A stretch of DNA of 8,303 bases from an uncultured Candidatus Peregrinibacteria bacterium (GCA_903882825.1 CAIRYL010000129.1:1-8303), one strand, 5' to 3'; shown: positions 1 to 7,450, counted from the stretch's first letter. The notes: generated from the sequence alone by a model not told the origin. A program made the numbers and translations.

Positions 1-2
1 AA

Positions 3-1601
3 GCCATTAAAAAAATATTAGAAAATATTCCCCATCTTGGAAATGCTTATTTAGGAGTAAGAAACACGCTTTCAGAAAAAATTTCTTTTCAAAATAATAA
101 TTTTTCCATTTTTTCGGAAACGGAACAAAAAACGTTTGAAGATCAACTGCAAACAGCGCTTTTAGGAGGCGAAAAAAAACAAGACTTGGAAAGTATTCTT
201 CTAAATATAACAAATATTATACACCATATTGAAACGATTGCGGAAAAGAGAAGAAAAATATTGCAAGAAGCAGAGCAAGCAGAAGAAAGGATAAAAATGA
301 CGTTTAAACGGGGGTATAGAGATTCACTTCCGTATTGGAGAGAATTGCAAAGTACATTTTCCCTTCTTTCAAAAAACGCATCTTGGAATGAAGATTTTGC
401 ATTTACTCTTTATGAAAAAAGTGAAGAAATGCAAAAAAATACACGAGTAGCAGAAATATATGGAAAATTAGAACACACAAAAGAAACTCAAGATTGGAGA
501 TCCTCTATTCCGGTTTTCCAACAACTGTTACAAGAAGCTTCTGCCACAGATATTCCAGAAGAATATCGAAATGAACTCCAACAAGAACTTAAAGAATCAA
601 TAGATATTGCTTTGGAAAACAATGAAGCGAAACAAGAAGTCCAAAATATTCGTCAGGAAGTAGACCACTTGGTACAAAATGCCGACAACTGGGAAGAATC
701 ATTAGAAGGACATTCCGAAATTTTAGAGCAATTAAAACTGTTAGGCACGCAAGAAAATCTTTCAGAGAAAAGAAAACAAGAAATAAAAAACCTGCAAGAC
801 GAAGTAATGCAAAATATTAATACTTGTACCAAGAAAATTGAAGGAAAAGAAGGAACCGTAAATTTAGAACGCCTCGCAAAGGAAAATTCTGGAGTGGATT
901 ATTTACTATTATTGTATGATTTAAAACAACGTGACGCTTCTCGTGAACATGAAGAGAGAAAAGCAAACCCAGATGAACAAACTGTAGATGAAGTAAAAAA
1001 AACAGAAGTAGATACGTTAGAAGTACTCGCAGAAGAAACGACCAAGAATCCTGATGTGGAAATTATTAACGGATCACGCGAAAAAGGACTTATTCCTAAT
1101 GCGCCTGATGAGAAAGGTTTGGACGCCAAGGATATAGAAATAATTGAAGATCCAAAAAAATCATCCCCTGCCATAAAAAATAAAGATGATATGAAAAATG
1201 ATGAAAAAGAACCTCCTCATGATTCAATTCCTCCCCAAAACGCACAAAAGCAAGAACCAGAAAAGCCCCAGGTACATATTGCAGAGAAATATACAGAAGG
1301 TGCCGTTGTATTGGGCGTGAGCAAAGAAGCTTTGCGTGAAGGAAATGAACAAGATGATGCAAAGGAATTAGAAGAAAGTTTAGATCATAAACGAGAAGTG
1401 CATGTTGCAGATGGTGAAAGAGTGATGAATACTGATGCCAAAATTGAACAAATAATAGCTGAGCGAATGTGTGATGAAGTGGAAGGCGAAAAAGTAGATC
1501 AAGATTCGATTGAACGTGCACTTCATTCAAGAGGAGCGGGGGCACCGCAAAGCGAAACAGTTCTTAAAGAAAGAATACACAACTACGCCAAATCTGGATA
1601 A
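3..1601 (+). CDS. Coiled-coil/disordered protein of unknown function, 5' end cut by window edge
   Basis: I do not recognise a family. The frame is open from base 3, so the true start lies left of the window and 532 residues are visible. The TTG at 186 could act as a start, but there is no reason to prefer it: the 61 codons before it read as similar helical protein. Visible residues 1-320 are rich in Glu, Lys, Gln and Leu, have almost no Pro or Gly, and look like long helices or coiled coils. Residues about 320-430 are Lys/Glu/Asp/Pro-rich and probably disordered. The last 100 residues are acidic and partly helical. No signal peptide or membrane segment is visible, though the N-terminus is missing. 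The TAA stop directly abuts the stop of ileS on the other strand, with no spacer. A structural or scaffolding role is possible but unsupported. Confidence 0.8.
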   Translation, partial: AIKKILENIPHLGNAYLGVRNTLSEKISFQNNNFSIFSETEQKTFEDQLQTALLGGEKKQDLESILLNITNIIHHIETIAEKRRKILQEAEQAEERIKMTFKRGYRDSLPYWRELQSTFSLLSKNASWNEDFAFTLYEKSEEMQKNTRVAEIYGKLEHTKETQDWRSSIPVFQQLLQEASATDIPEEYRNELQQELKESIDIALENNEAKQEVQNIRQEVDHLVQNADNWEESLEGHSEILEQLKLLGTQENLSEKRKQEIKNLQDEVMQNINTCTKKIEGKEGTVNLERLAKENSGVDYLLLLYDLKQRDASREHEERKANPDEQTVDEVKKTEVDTLEVLAEETTKNPDVEIINGSREKGLIPNAPDEKGLDAKDIEIIEDPKKSSPAIKNKDDMKNDEKEPPHDSIPPQNAQKQEPEKPQVHIAEKYTEGAVVLGVSKEALREGNEQDDAKELEESLDHKREVHVADGERVMNTDAKIEQIIAERMCDEVEGEKVDQDSIERALHSRGAGAPQSETVLKERIHNYAKSG

Positions 1602-4600
1602 TTAAGAGAGTACGGTAATTCCCATTTCGAGGCTTGTTCCGTCTATTTCACATGTTGTGCCGTGCACCAGTGGAATATTTTTTTGAATCCGTTTTTCAGT
1701 AAGCGTTTCTTCGTCAATTTGATTCCCAAAAATTTCAAACGCTTTTTGAATATCTTCAAATTCAGTAAAAAACACCAAAGAAATACGATCAGAAATTTTA
1801 AACCCAGAATTTTTTCTAAAATCTTGAATATTTCGAATAAGTTCTCGAGAAATTCCTTCAATTCGTAATTCTTCAGTAATTTCTGTTTTTAAAAGCACCA
1901 CCACTCCTTTTTCTGACATGACTTTTGCACCTTCTTTCCCCACGTATCCCACTTCCATTTCTTCCGGAAATAGTATCCATTTTTCTGCTACCGTTATTTG
2001 TCCATTTTTATGAACTACCACATTCCCGAGTTTCGCCTCTTTTATAATTTCTTGCACTTCTTTCCCATATTTTGGTCCCAGTAATCGAGCATTCGGGAAA
2101 ACTTTAAATTCTGCAATAGATTCCTGGTTTTGAACAAATTCCACTATTTTTACATTTAACTCCTCAGCAATCACACTCTTTTCCAAACTTTCTGGAAGAA
2201 TATGAGATGGAAGTGCGATTTGTGCGATAGAGAGTGGTTGTCGAACCTTTATTTTTTCCTGAGCCCTCAGGGAAAGTCCTAATGAAACAATACTTCTCGT
2301 TATTTCCATTTCTTTTTCTAAATTTGTATTTTGCATTATTTTTTCTACAGAACTCCAATTTTCCAAATGAACAGATTCTTTTTTGGTAAGATTTTGAAAC
2401 AGAGCATCCGTAATAAATGGACACACCGGAGCTAATAACTTTGTTACTTGCACCAAAACATAATGAAGCACCGTATACGCATCGTTTTTATCAACATCAT
2501 TTTCACTTTTCCAAAATCTTCTGCGAGATCGACGCACATACCAATTCGTGAGTTCGTCTAAAAATGAAATAATTTCTCGTACTCCTTGTACATCAAACGC
2601 ATCAAAACGGTCGGTGATATTTTGGGTGACGGTTTGAAGCCGAGAAAGAATCCATTGATCTAATGGATTTTGGAGAGACTCAAAATTTTTCGTCTCTACA
2701 GATGGCACCCATCCATCAATATTGGCGTAGGTGACGAAAAAAGAATAAGTATTCCACATGGGTAACAAAACCGTTTTAAGAACTTCTTCCACACCTTTTT
2801 CTGAAAATTTTAAATTTTCCGCTTTTACCGCCGGAGAAGAGAGGAGATAAAACCGCATGGCATCGGCACCGTATTTTTCAAAAATTTCCGTTGGATCGGG
2901 ATAATTTTTTTTCGATTTACTCATTTTTTGTCCATCTTCTGCCAAAATAATTCCATTGGTAATAACATTTTTATAAATATTTTTTCCAAAAAGGGCACAC
3001 CCCAACACATGAAGCGTATAAAACCATCCACGGGTTTGGTCGAGCCCTTCGGCAATAAAATCTGCTTGAGGAATTGGAAAAGAATAAAAATCTATAATGT
3101 TCTTTCCCAGTGCTTGATGCCCATCTTTACGAGAAATATCTCCTTCCCAAAGCCCTTCTATAAAACCATTTCGAGTATAAAAATCAATTGCTGCAGGATT
3201 TGCATTTAAAAGGAGTTTTTTATATCCATGAGATACTGCCCATTGCTGAATAGCTTCTAAGGCTTTTGCTCCTATTCCTGTTCGTTGTAGTTCTTTTAAA
3301 ACAGCAAAAGTACGAATAATAAGAGCATCTCCTTTTTTATCAAGGCGAGTAGTTCCAACAGCTTTTCCATTGAGTAAAAATAACATGGGAGTATTTTTGG
3401 GATTTGTATCATCAGGATTGTCTCGTAAATACTCTTTTCCAAGATAATATACATCAAAAATCTCCGTTTTGCGGATATGATGATACTGTTGCCAATCTTC
3501 TTCTGAAACAACTGGATGAAGAACTATTTTATTAACAATAAAATCAGCCTCTGGAGGTAATATTTTAGACTTTTCCATTGCAATATTTTGGAGGGAAGAG
3601 GGGGACAGTATTTGAATTTTTTCAAAAAATTGAATAATATCAGTGCGTAATTGATGACCTTGACGACTGGAAAGCCTGCCTACTAGCCGACGAAGATCTT
3701 CTCGAAGAGATTCGGGGATGCATGAGGGATTCGGCAGTCCCTCCAAGGTCATCTTTTTGTATCGTTTCGAATTATTGAGATACTCATTTTGTTCCTTTCT
3801 TTTTCGTATCCTAAAAAAGGACAAAATTTCTGTATATCCGTTGGTATTATCCAAAATAACTACAAAAGACTGTTCATTAGTATTAAGAATCACAACCAGA
3901 TCGTGCGATTTTGTATCGAGCAAAACAAAAGCAGGATGAGAAAGAAGCACGGGAAGAAAGTAAAAATCACTCTCTTGCATTTCCTCGTGTCCATGCCGCT
4001 CTTGCCACCAGTTTCGAATTTTTCCATAAAGCCGATCACTGAGATATACCGTTTCATCCAAGTCTAATTCTTTTGCAATGAGTGAAGGAAGTGTTCCAAC
4101 CGCTCTTTTTGTATTCGTTTGCCAAAAATTCTCTTCTTTTACGGTCGTTATTATTTCTGTAATATTTTTTATTGGGGCTTCCAGAGGACTTAAATTAGTT
4201 TTTTGAAAATGAATTCCTCTGCTCGCATACGGCATTGCACCGCTTTCAAACCAGCAGTCTAAAACCTCAGGAATTCTGTGCATGGTACCGGTTTTTTCTG
4301 TTTCTGTCGTAGAGACGCATTGCAATGCGTCTCTACATTTTTCGCATTCCCACACCAAATCATCCACAAAATGCTTATGAATATCCGTCACGCTTTTTCC
4401 TGTTTTTGCTTCCAACTCCTCTTTGGTAGAAATTACTTCCGTATTTCCGCATACTTCGCATCGCCAAACAGGAATAGGAGCTCCCCAATATCGATTTCGA
4501 GAAATTGCCCAATCCGGTGCACCTTCCAAAATTTTTCCAAATCGTCCGTGTTTTAAATGTTCTGGAATCCACTCGATATTTTCGTTTTCCTGTAACATGG

Positions 4601-6020
4601 TTTCTTTTATTTTTTGCACATTCACAAACCAAGTTTTTATGCCACGGTACATAAGCGCGCATTCCGTTCGCCAACAATGCGGATACGAATGGCGGATTTG
4701 CTCATGTTTAAAAAGAGAGCCTCTTTTTTTTAATTCCTGCAATACCCAAGAATTCGCATTTTTCTCTTTGGATCCTTCTACCGTTTCATCTGTTCTAAAA
4801 TACAATCCTTCTAGACTTTTTTTATCCTCTTCTGCTTCTTTTGCAATTTCAATACCCGTAAAATCAAAAAAACAAATTTCATTAAAAGGATATACCAGAG
4901 AAATCCCTTCTCTCGTTAAAATTCTCGCATCATCTTCTCCTGTAGGCGCTAAATGAACAATTCCTGTTCCATCAGAATCACTTACAAAGCTGTCTCCGAG
5001 AATGCGAAAAGCACCTTCTTCTTTTTTCTCTTCAAAAAATGGGAAAAGTGGTTCGTACTGAGTACCAATAAGATCGGAACCTTTTAATGTCTCAACAACT
5101 CTTAAGCTTTGTATTTTTTCAAAAAGAATTTCATAAAGATTTTTAGCACAGATGTAATATTCACTTCTTTCTTTATCTGAAGATAGAACTTTACTCGAAT
5201 TATTTTCCATATAGGAAAGAGGAATTCCATAATGAAAATTCCCATACTCATCTTTATAAATATCAACCTGTACCTTCACATACTCCATCTCTGGATTTAC
5301 GCAGAGTGCCAAGTTAGAAGGAAGTGTCCATGGCGTGGTTGTCCATGCAAGGAAATAGGTATTTTCCATTTCTTTCACTCTAAACTTCACCGTCACCGCC
5401 GGATCATTAATGTCTTTGTAATTCAAATTCGCTTCAAAATTACTTAACGGGCTTCCCAATTTTGGAGAATACGCGATTACTTTTTCTCCCTCGTAAATAA
5501 GCCCTTTTTCCCAAAGCGCTTTAAAAACGCTCCAAACGCTTTCCATGTATGGTAAATCCATGGTTTTGTATGAGTTTTTAAAATCCACAAACCGCCCCAT
5601 ACGGGCGACGGTTGTTTCCCATTCATCCGCACACCGCATTACAATGCCTCGGCACATTTCGTTAAATTTCCCCACGCCCATTGCTTCAATTCCGGGCTTT
5701 CCCCCAATGTTTTGCTCTTTTTCCACCTGAAACTCTACCGGCACACCATGACAATCCCAGCCAAACCGCCGTTCTACCCGTTTCCCTTTCATGGTTTGAT
5801 ACCGTGGGATGGCGTCTTTTAATGCTCCTGCCAAAATATGTCCATAATGGGGAGTTCCCGTGGCAAATGGAGGACCATCAAAAAATACAAACTCGTTTTT
5901 TGGGTCTCGGTTTTCTACCGATTTTTGAAAAATATCATGCTGTTTCCAGTACTCCAGCATGCTTTTTTCAAGGGATGGAAACGATTGTTTCGGATCCACG
6001 GGATTAAAAAATGAAGTCAT
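1602..6020 (-). CDS. ileS: Isoleucyl-tRNA synthetase (type 2) with a large PBECR-like + GNAT insertion
   Basis: Class I synthetase that charges tRNA(Ile) with isoleucine in the cytoplasm. Its 1472 residues compare with about 1050 for archaeal/eukaryote-type IleRS. In order: Rossmann first half with HYGH at 58-61; CP1 editing domain about 190-440, with TTTPWTLPSN near 228-236 and GTGIVHLAP then GEDD at 351-364; DWAISRNRYWG at 503-513; zinc knuckle C521/C524 and C559/C562; DCWFESG at 588-594; GLDQTRGWF at 992-1000; KMSKS at 1032-1036; helical anticodon-binding domain about 1118-1265; type 2 C-terminal region to 1472. The ATG at 6020 fits the usual IleRS N-terminus. Two additions interrupt it: about 14 residues from a palindrome after C562, and about 380 residues at 604-983. 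Without them the length is normal. The frame is intact and every active-site motif is present, so it is probably functional. No T-box leader or Shine-Dalgarno sequence precedes it. Confidence 0.96.
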   Translation of the reverse strand: MTSFFNPVDPKQSFPSLEKSMLEYWKQHDIFQKSVENRDPKNEFVFFDGPPFATGTPHYGHILAGALKDAIPRYQTMKGKRVERRFGWDCHGVPVEFQVEKEQNIGGKPGIEAMGVGKFNEMCRGIVMRCADEWETTVARMGRFVDFKNSYKTMDLPYMESVWSVFKALWEKGLIYEGEKVIAYSPKLGSPLSNFEANLNYKDINDPAVTVKFRVKEMENTYFLAWTTTPWTLPSNLALCVNPEMEYVKVQVDIYKDEYGNFHYGIPLSYMENNSSKVLSSDKERSEYYICAKNLYEILFEKIQSLRVVETLKGSDLIGTQYEPLFPFFEEKKEEGAFRILGDSFVSDSDGTGIVHLAPTGEDDARILTREGISLVYPFNEICFFDFTGIEIAKEAEEDKKSLEGLYFRTDETVEGSKEKNANSWVLQELKKRGSLFKHEQIRHSYPHCWRTECALMYRGIKTWFVNVQKIKETMLQENENIEWIPEHLKHGRFGKILEGAPDWAISRNRYWGAPIPVWRCEVCGNTEVISTKEELEAKTGKSVTDIHKHFVDDLVWECEKCRDALQCVSTTETEKTGTMHRIPEVLDCWFESGAMPYASRGIHFQKTNLSPLEAPIKNITEIITTVKEENFWQTNTKRAVGTLPSLIAKELDLDETVYLSDRLYGKIRNWWQERHGHEEMQESDFYFLPVLLSHPAFVLLDTKSHDLVVILNTNEQSFVVILDNTNGYTEILSFFRIRKRKEQNEYLNNSKRYKKMTLEGLPNPSCIPESLREDLRRLVGRLSSRQGHQLRTDIIQFFEKIQILSPSSLQNIAMEKSKILPPEADFIVNKIVLHPVVSEEDWQQYHHIRKTEIFDVYYLGKEYLRDNPDDTNPKNTPMLFLLNGKAVGTTRLDKKGDALIIRTFAVLKELQRTGIGAKALEAIQQWAVSHGYKKLLLNANPAAIDFYTRNGFIEGLWEGDISRKDGHQALGKNIIDFYSFPIPQADFIAEGLDQTRGWFYTLHVLGCALFGKNIYKNVITNGIILAEDGQKMSKSKKNYPDPTEIFEKYGADAMRFYLLSSPAVKAENLKFSEKGVEEVLKTVLLPMWNTYSFFVTYANIDGWVPSVETKNFESLQNPLDQWILSRLQTVTQNITDRFDAFDVQGVREIISFLDELTNWYVRRSRRRFWKSENDVDKNDAYTVLHYVLVQVTKLLAPVCPFITDALFQNLTKKESVHLENWSSVEKIMQNTNLEKEMEITRSIVSLGLSLRAQEKIKVRQPLSIAQIALPSHILPESLEKSVIAEELNVKIVEFVQNQESIAEFKVFPNARLLGPKYGKEVQEIIKEAKLGNVVVHKNGQITVAEKWILFPEEMEVGYVGKEGAKVMSEKGVVVLLKTEITEELRIEGISRELIRNIQDFRKNSGFKISDRISLVFFTEFEDIQKAFEIFGNQIDEETLTEKRIQKNIPLVHGTTCEIDGTSLEMGITVLS
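3096..3533 (-). other. GNAT-family N-acetyltransferase domain inside IleRS
   Basis: IleRS residues about 830-975. The domain opens with SEEDWQQYHHIR (839-850), then a Pro/Asp loop and the strands MLFLLNGKAVGTTRLD (879-894) and LIIRTFAV (900-907). Next is the acetyl-CoA pyrophosphate loop Q912-x-x-G915-x-G917 (QRTGIG) starting the following helix. It closes with LLLNANPAAIDFYTRNGF (936-953), where Y948 sits at the usual GNAT general-acid position. All core GNAT elements are present in order, so the fold call is strong and activity is plausible. The layout resembles small stand-alone GNATs with a DW-x-x-(Y/F)-x-x-IR opening. The substrate is unknown. Confidence 0.88.
3753..4133 (-). other. PBECR-like (Barnase/EndoU/ColicinE5-D/RelE-fold) domain inside IleRS
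   Basis: IleRS residues about 630-756. The order of elements matches phage and mobile-element PBECR domains as I know them: a VGTLPSLIAKEL lead-in, VYLSD at 658-662, a helix ending in WQERH at 672-676, SDFYFLP then HP at 684-696, two or three short beta strands (about 697-725), then a closing strand ILSFFRIRKRK at 732-742 and a basic tail. Members of this fold class include tRNA-anticodon nucleases, but the class is divergent. H676 and the basic FRIRKRK segment are candidate functional residues only. Assignment is by motif pattern; nuclease activity cannot be judged from sequence and may be lost. Confidence 0.5.
4309..4336. repeat. Perfect 28-bp palindrome read in frame within ileS
   Basis: The plus strand reads GTAGAGACGCATTG followed exactly by its reverse complement, with no mismatch or spacer. 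Single-stranded DNA or mRNA could form a 12-bp stem with a four-base TGCA loop. On the coding strand it spans codons 562-571 (CRDALQCVST). Type 2 IleRS normally run from the second CxxC almost directly into GTM-x-R-x-PEVLDCW; here about 14 extra codons (563-576) intervene, which matches the palindrome plus a short ACA/GAA/AAA tail. The motif resembles dispersed REP/MITE-like palindromes that begin GTAGAGACGC or GTAGGGGCGC in many bacterial genomes; that resemblance is from memory. Confidence 0.85.
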
Positions 6021-6060
6021 GTGACGGGGAAAAAAGAAAAGGGAAAATGATGGGGAAGAA
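6021..6060 (-). promoter_or_regulatory. Pyrimidine-rich ileS leader without Shine-Dalgarno sequence
   Basis: On the coding strand 36 of the 40 bases before the ileS ATG are C or T, in runs of T and C, and there is no AGGAGG-like element. The whole 99-base spacer (6021-6119) shows no T-box motif, no convincing hairpin with a T-run and no clear -35/-10 pair. Initiation is presumably Shine-Dalgarno-independent, possibly helped by ribosomal protein S1. The composition is seen; the role is inferred. Confidence 0.35.
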
Positions 6061-6119
6061 TACTCTGCAATCGTTTACGTTTGATATCCCAATGGGGAGA
6101 GACAGAATATTTTTTAAAA

Positions 6120-7418
6120 TTATTTTTTGAGAATATTGGATGCAGTATCTTTTAAAACATCCCACGGAAGAGCACTGAAATCTTTTTTATCGAACGGTTC
6201 TTGAAAAATAACATTGGCAAAATTAGGAACAAAATACTGTTTTTCATCCGGAGAATTGATGCGAAGCGCTTGATACCCAGAAATGAGAGCAACTTTTGTT
6301 TGATTTTCTATGCGGAGCTTTTTGGCACGAGAATATTGAGAAACAGAAAAATAGAGGAGAGAGAAAAGAATGATGAGAAGAGGAAGAAAAAAGTATGTAT
6401 CACTCGCTTGCGTGATATTGGGAAGATGTTCGAATAAACCAAAACTATTTTTAAAAAATAAATAAATGATTCCACCAACAATAGATAAAATACCTATAGA
6501 AAAGATAATAAAGAATATTCCTAATCCGCTTAAGATATCTACAATAATGTCGAAGACGAAAAATACTTTTCTTAAAGCAGATTTATCTTTTACATCACAC
6601 CAAACTTCCTTCGGTTTTTCCTCTAATGATTTATTCATGAAATAAAAAATAAACGATAACAAGGAAATACCAATCATTATTAAGAGAAACGAAATGATAT
6701 ACTTTTCTAATAAAGCATTTTCTATTTTAAGATATATTCCAACAAGAGTTGTTGGAATAAGAAGGAGGAATAAAAATGAAATGAATGAGACAGAAAGCCA
6801 TAATTTTTCTTCTCTAGCAAAACTTTCTTCTAATCCTATAAAGCTTTTTTGCAGTTTTTTGGTTTGTTTTTCCGAAGTTTCTTCAAGAATTGCTTTTTGT
6901 TCTTTGTTTTCCTCTAAAAGTTCTGCTTCTTTTTCTGTAAAAATTATTTCTTTTTTTTGTTCTTCTGTTAAAAATGGGATATTTTTTGCACCGACCATTT
7001 TTATATTTCTAAATTTTGCAGAATTAAAATTCACTGCTTCCAAATTTGCATCCGTAAAATCAATATTCTCAAATATACTTCCACTAAAATTAACGCCTTC
7101 TAAATTAGAGTCTTTGAATTGAATGTTTATAAAAATATTATCCGTTAAATAAGAGCCAGAAATAAATTTTACATTTTGAAAATCCAAATCTTTAAATAAA
7201 ACTCCACTATCAGAACCTGGAAATTCATATTCTTTTTGAACACCGTCTTTTACTTTTTTATTTTTTTGGATATTTTCTTCTGTTATAATTCTATATTCTC
7301 GCTTATCTATAACAATCTTCTCCCCATTTTTGTATTCCCGCTCCGTGGCATCACCATCCCCTTTTGCCATTACAAAATCTTTAACTTCTGCCGTTATGTT
7401 TTGGGTTTTATCGCTCAT
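6120..7418 (-). CDS. Pentapeptide-repeat, coiled-coil membrane protein
   Basis: 432 residues from the ATG at 7418. An in-frame start at 7643 was rejected because its extra 75 codons run through the neighbouring gene and read as Cys/Tyr/Ser-rich non-protein. Residues 1-70 are charged. At 75-141 a pentapeptide-repeat block has a large hydrophobic residue every fifth position (F75, F80, F85, then L91, F96, F101, L106, F111, F116, F121, L126, F131, F136, M141), predicting a short beta-helix of about three coils. A Glu/Lys-rich coiled coil follows (about 151-204). Membrane segments lie near 207-229, 241-260, 285-322 (probably two spans) and 343-360, then a soluble tail begins KKLRIENQTKVALISGYQAL. 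The start is 32 bases after the two-helix gene on the same strand. No Shine-Dalgarno sequence is seen. Function is unknown; it might act as a membrane-anchored scaffold or sensor. Confidence 0.85.
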   Translation of the reverse strand: MSDKTQNITAEVKDFVMAKGDGDATEREYKNGEKIVIDKREYRIITEENIQKNKKVKDGVQKEYEFPGSDSGVLFKDLDFQNVKFISGSYLTDNIFINIQFKDSNLEGVNFSGSIFENIDFTDANLEAVNFNSAKFRNIKMVGAKNIPFLTEEQKKEIIFTEKEAELLEENKEQKAILEETSEKQTKKLQKSFIGLEESFAREEKLWLSVSFISFLFLLLIPTTLVGIYLKIENALLEKYIISFLLIMIGISLLSFIFYFMNKSLEEKPKEVWCDVKDKSALRKVFFVFDIIVDILSGLGIFFIIFSIGILSIVGGIIYLFFKNSFGLFEHLPNITQASDTYFFLPLLIILFSLLYFSVSQYSRAKKLRIENQTKVALISGYQALRINSPDEKQYFVPNFANVIFQEPFDKKDFSALPWDVLKDTASNILKK

Positions 7419-7450
7419 GGAAAATGAAAAATATATAAAAAGAATCTCTC

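Larger units (their letters stand above)
3072..4211 (-). other. In-frame two-domain insertion in IleRS (residues about 604-983)
   Basis: IleRS proteins normally have about 15-20 residues between DCWFESG-MPYAS and ADFIAEGLDQTRGWF. Here about 380 residues separate them, so the insertion sits in a surface loop just before the GxDQxRGWF adenylate-binding segment. It contains a PBECR-like domain (about 630-756), an unassigned segment (757-828) and a GNAT domain (about 830-975). There is no Cys/Ser start or His-Asn end of the intein kind, so it should stay in the mature protein. No obvious direct repeats flank it. Edges are good to about five codons, judged from where IleRS similarity stops and resumes. 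Confidence 0.85.

Noticed and set aside
186..188. TTG at 186 as the start of the left-hand gene
   Set aside because: The same frame is open to the left edge with similar helical protein, so the gene begins outside the window.
1096..1545. Minus-strand frame of 149 codons opposite the left-hand gene
   Set aside because: Composition is His/Leu/Phe-rich with no domain, as expected for the antisense shadow of a Glu/Lys-rich coding region.
1599..1625. Bidirectional terminator at the convergent junction
   Set aside because: AATTA and TAATT can pair around an 11-base loop, but the stem is only five A/T pairs with a mismatched base and no T-run.
2655..2670. Small inverted repeat TCCATT / AATGGA inside ileS
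   Set aside because: A six-base stem in AT-rich coding sequence is expected by chance and disrupts nothing.
2691..2700. Second copy of the palindrome half-site (CGTCTCTACA)
   Set aside because: Ten bases match one arm of the 4309-4336 palindrome, but no inverted partner is nearby and it encodes normal IleRS sequence; chance is the simpler explanation.
3072..4211. Intein or homing element in IleRS
   Set aside because: No splice-junction residues (Cys/Ser first, His-Asn then Cys/Ser/Thr last) occur at the edges, and no LAGLIDADG or HNH motif is seen. The contents are PBECR-like and GNAT domains.
6021..6119. T-box riboswitch or attenuator ahead of ileS
   Set aside because: The spacer is only 99 bases and lacks the T-box core, a specifier stem and a terminator hairpin.
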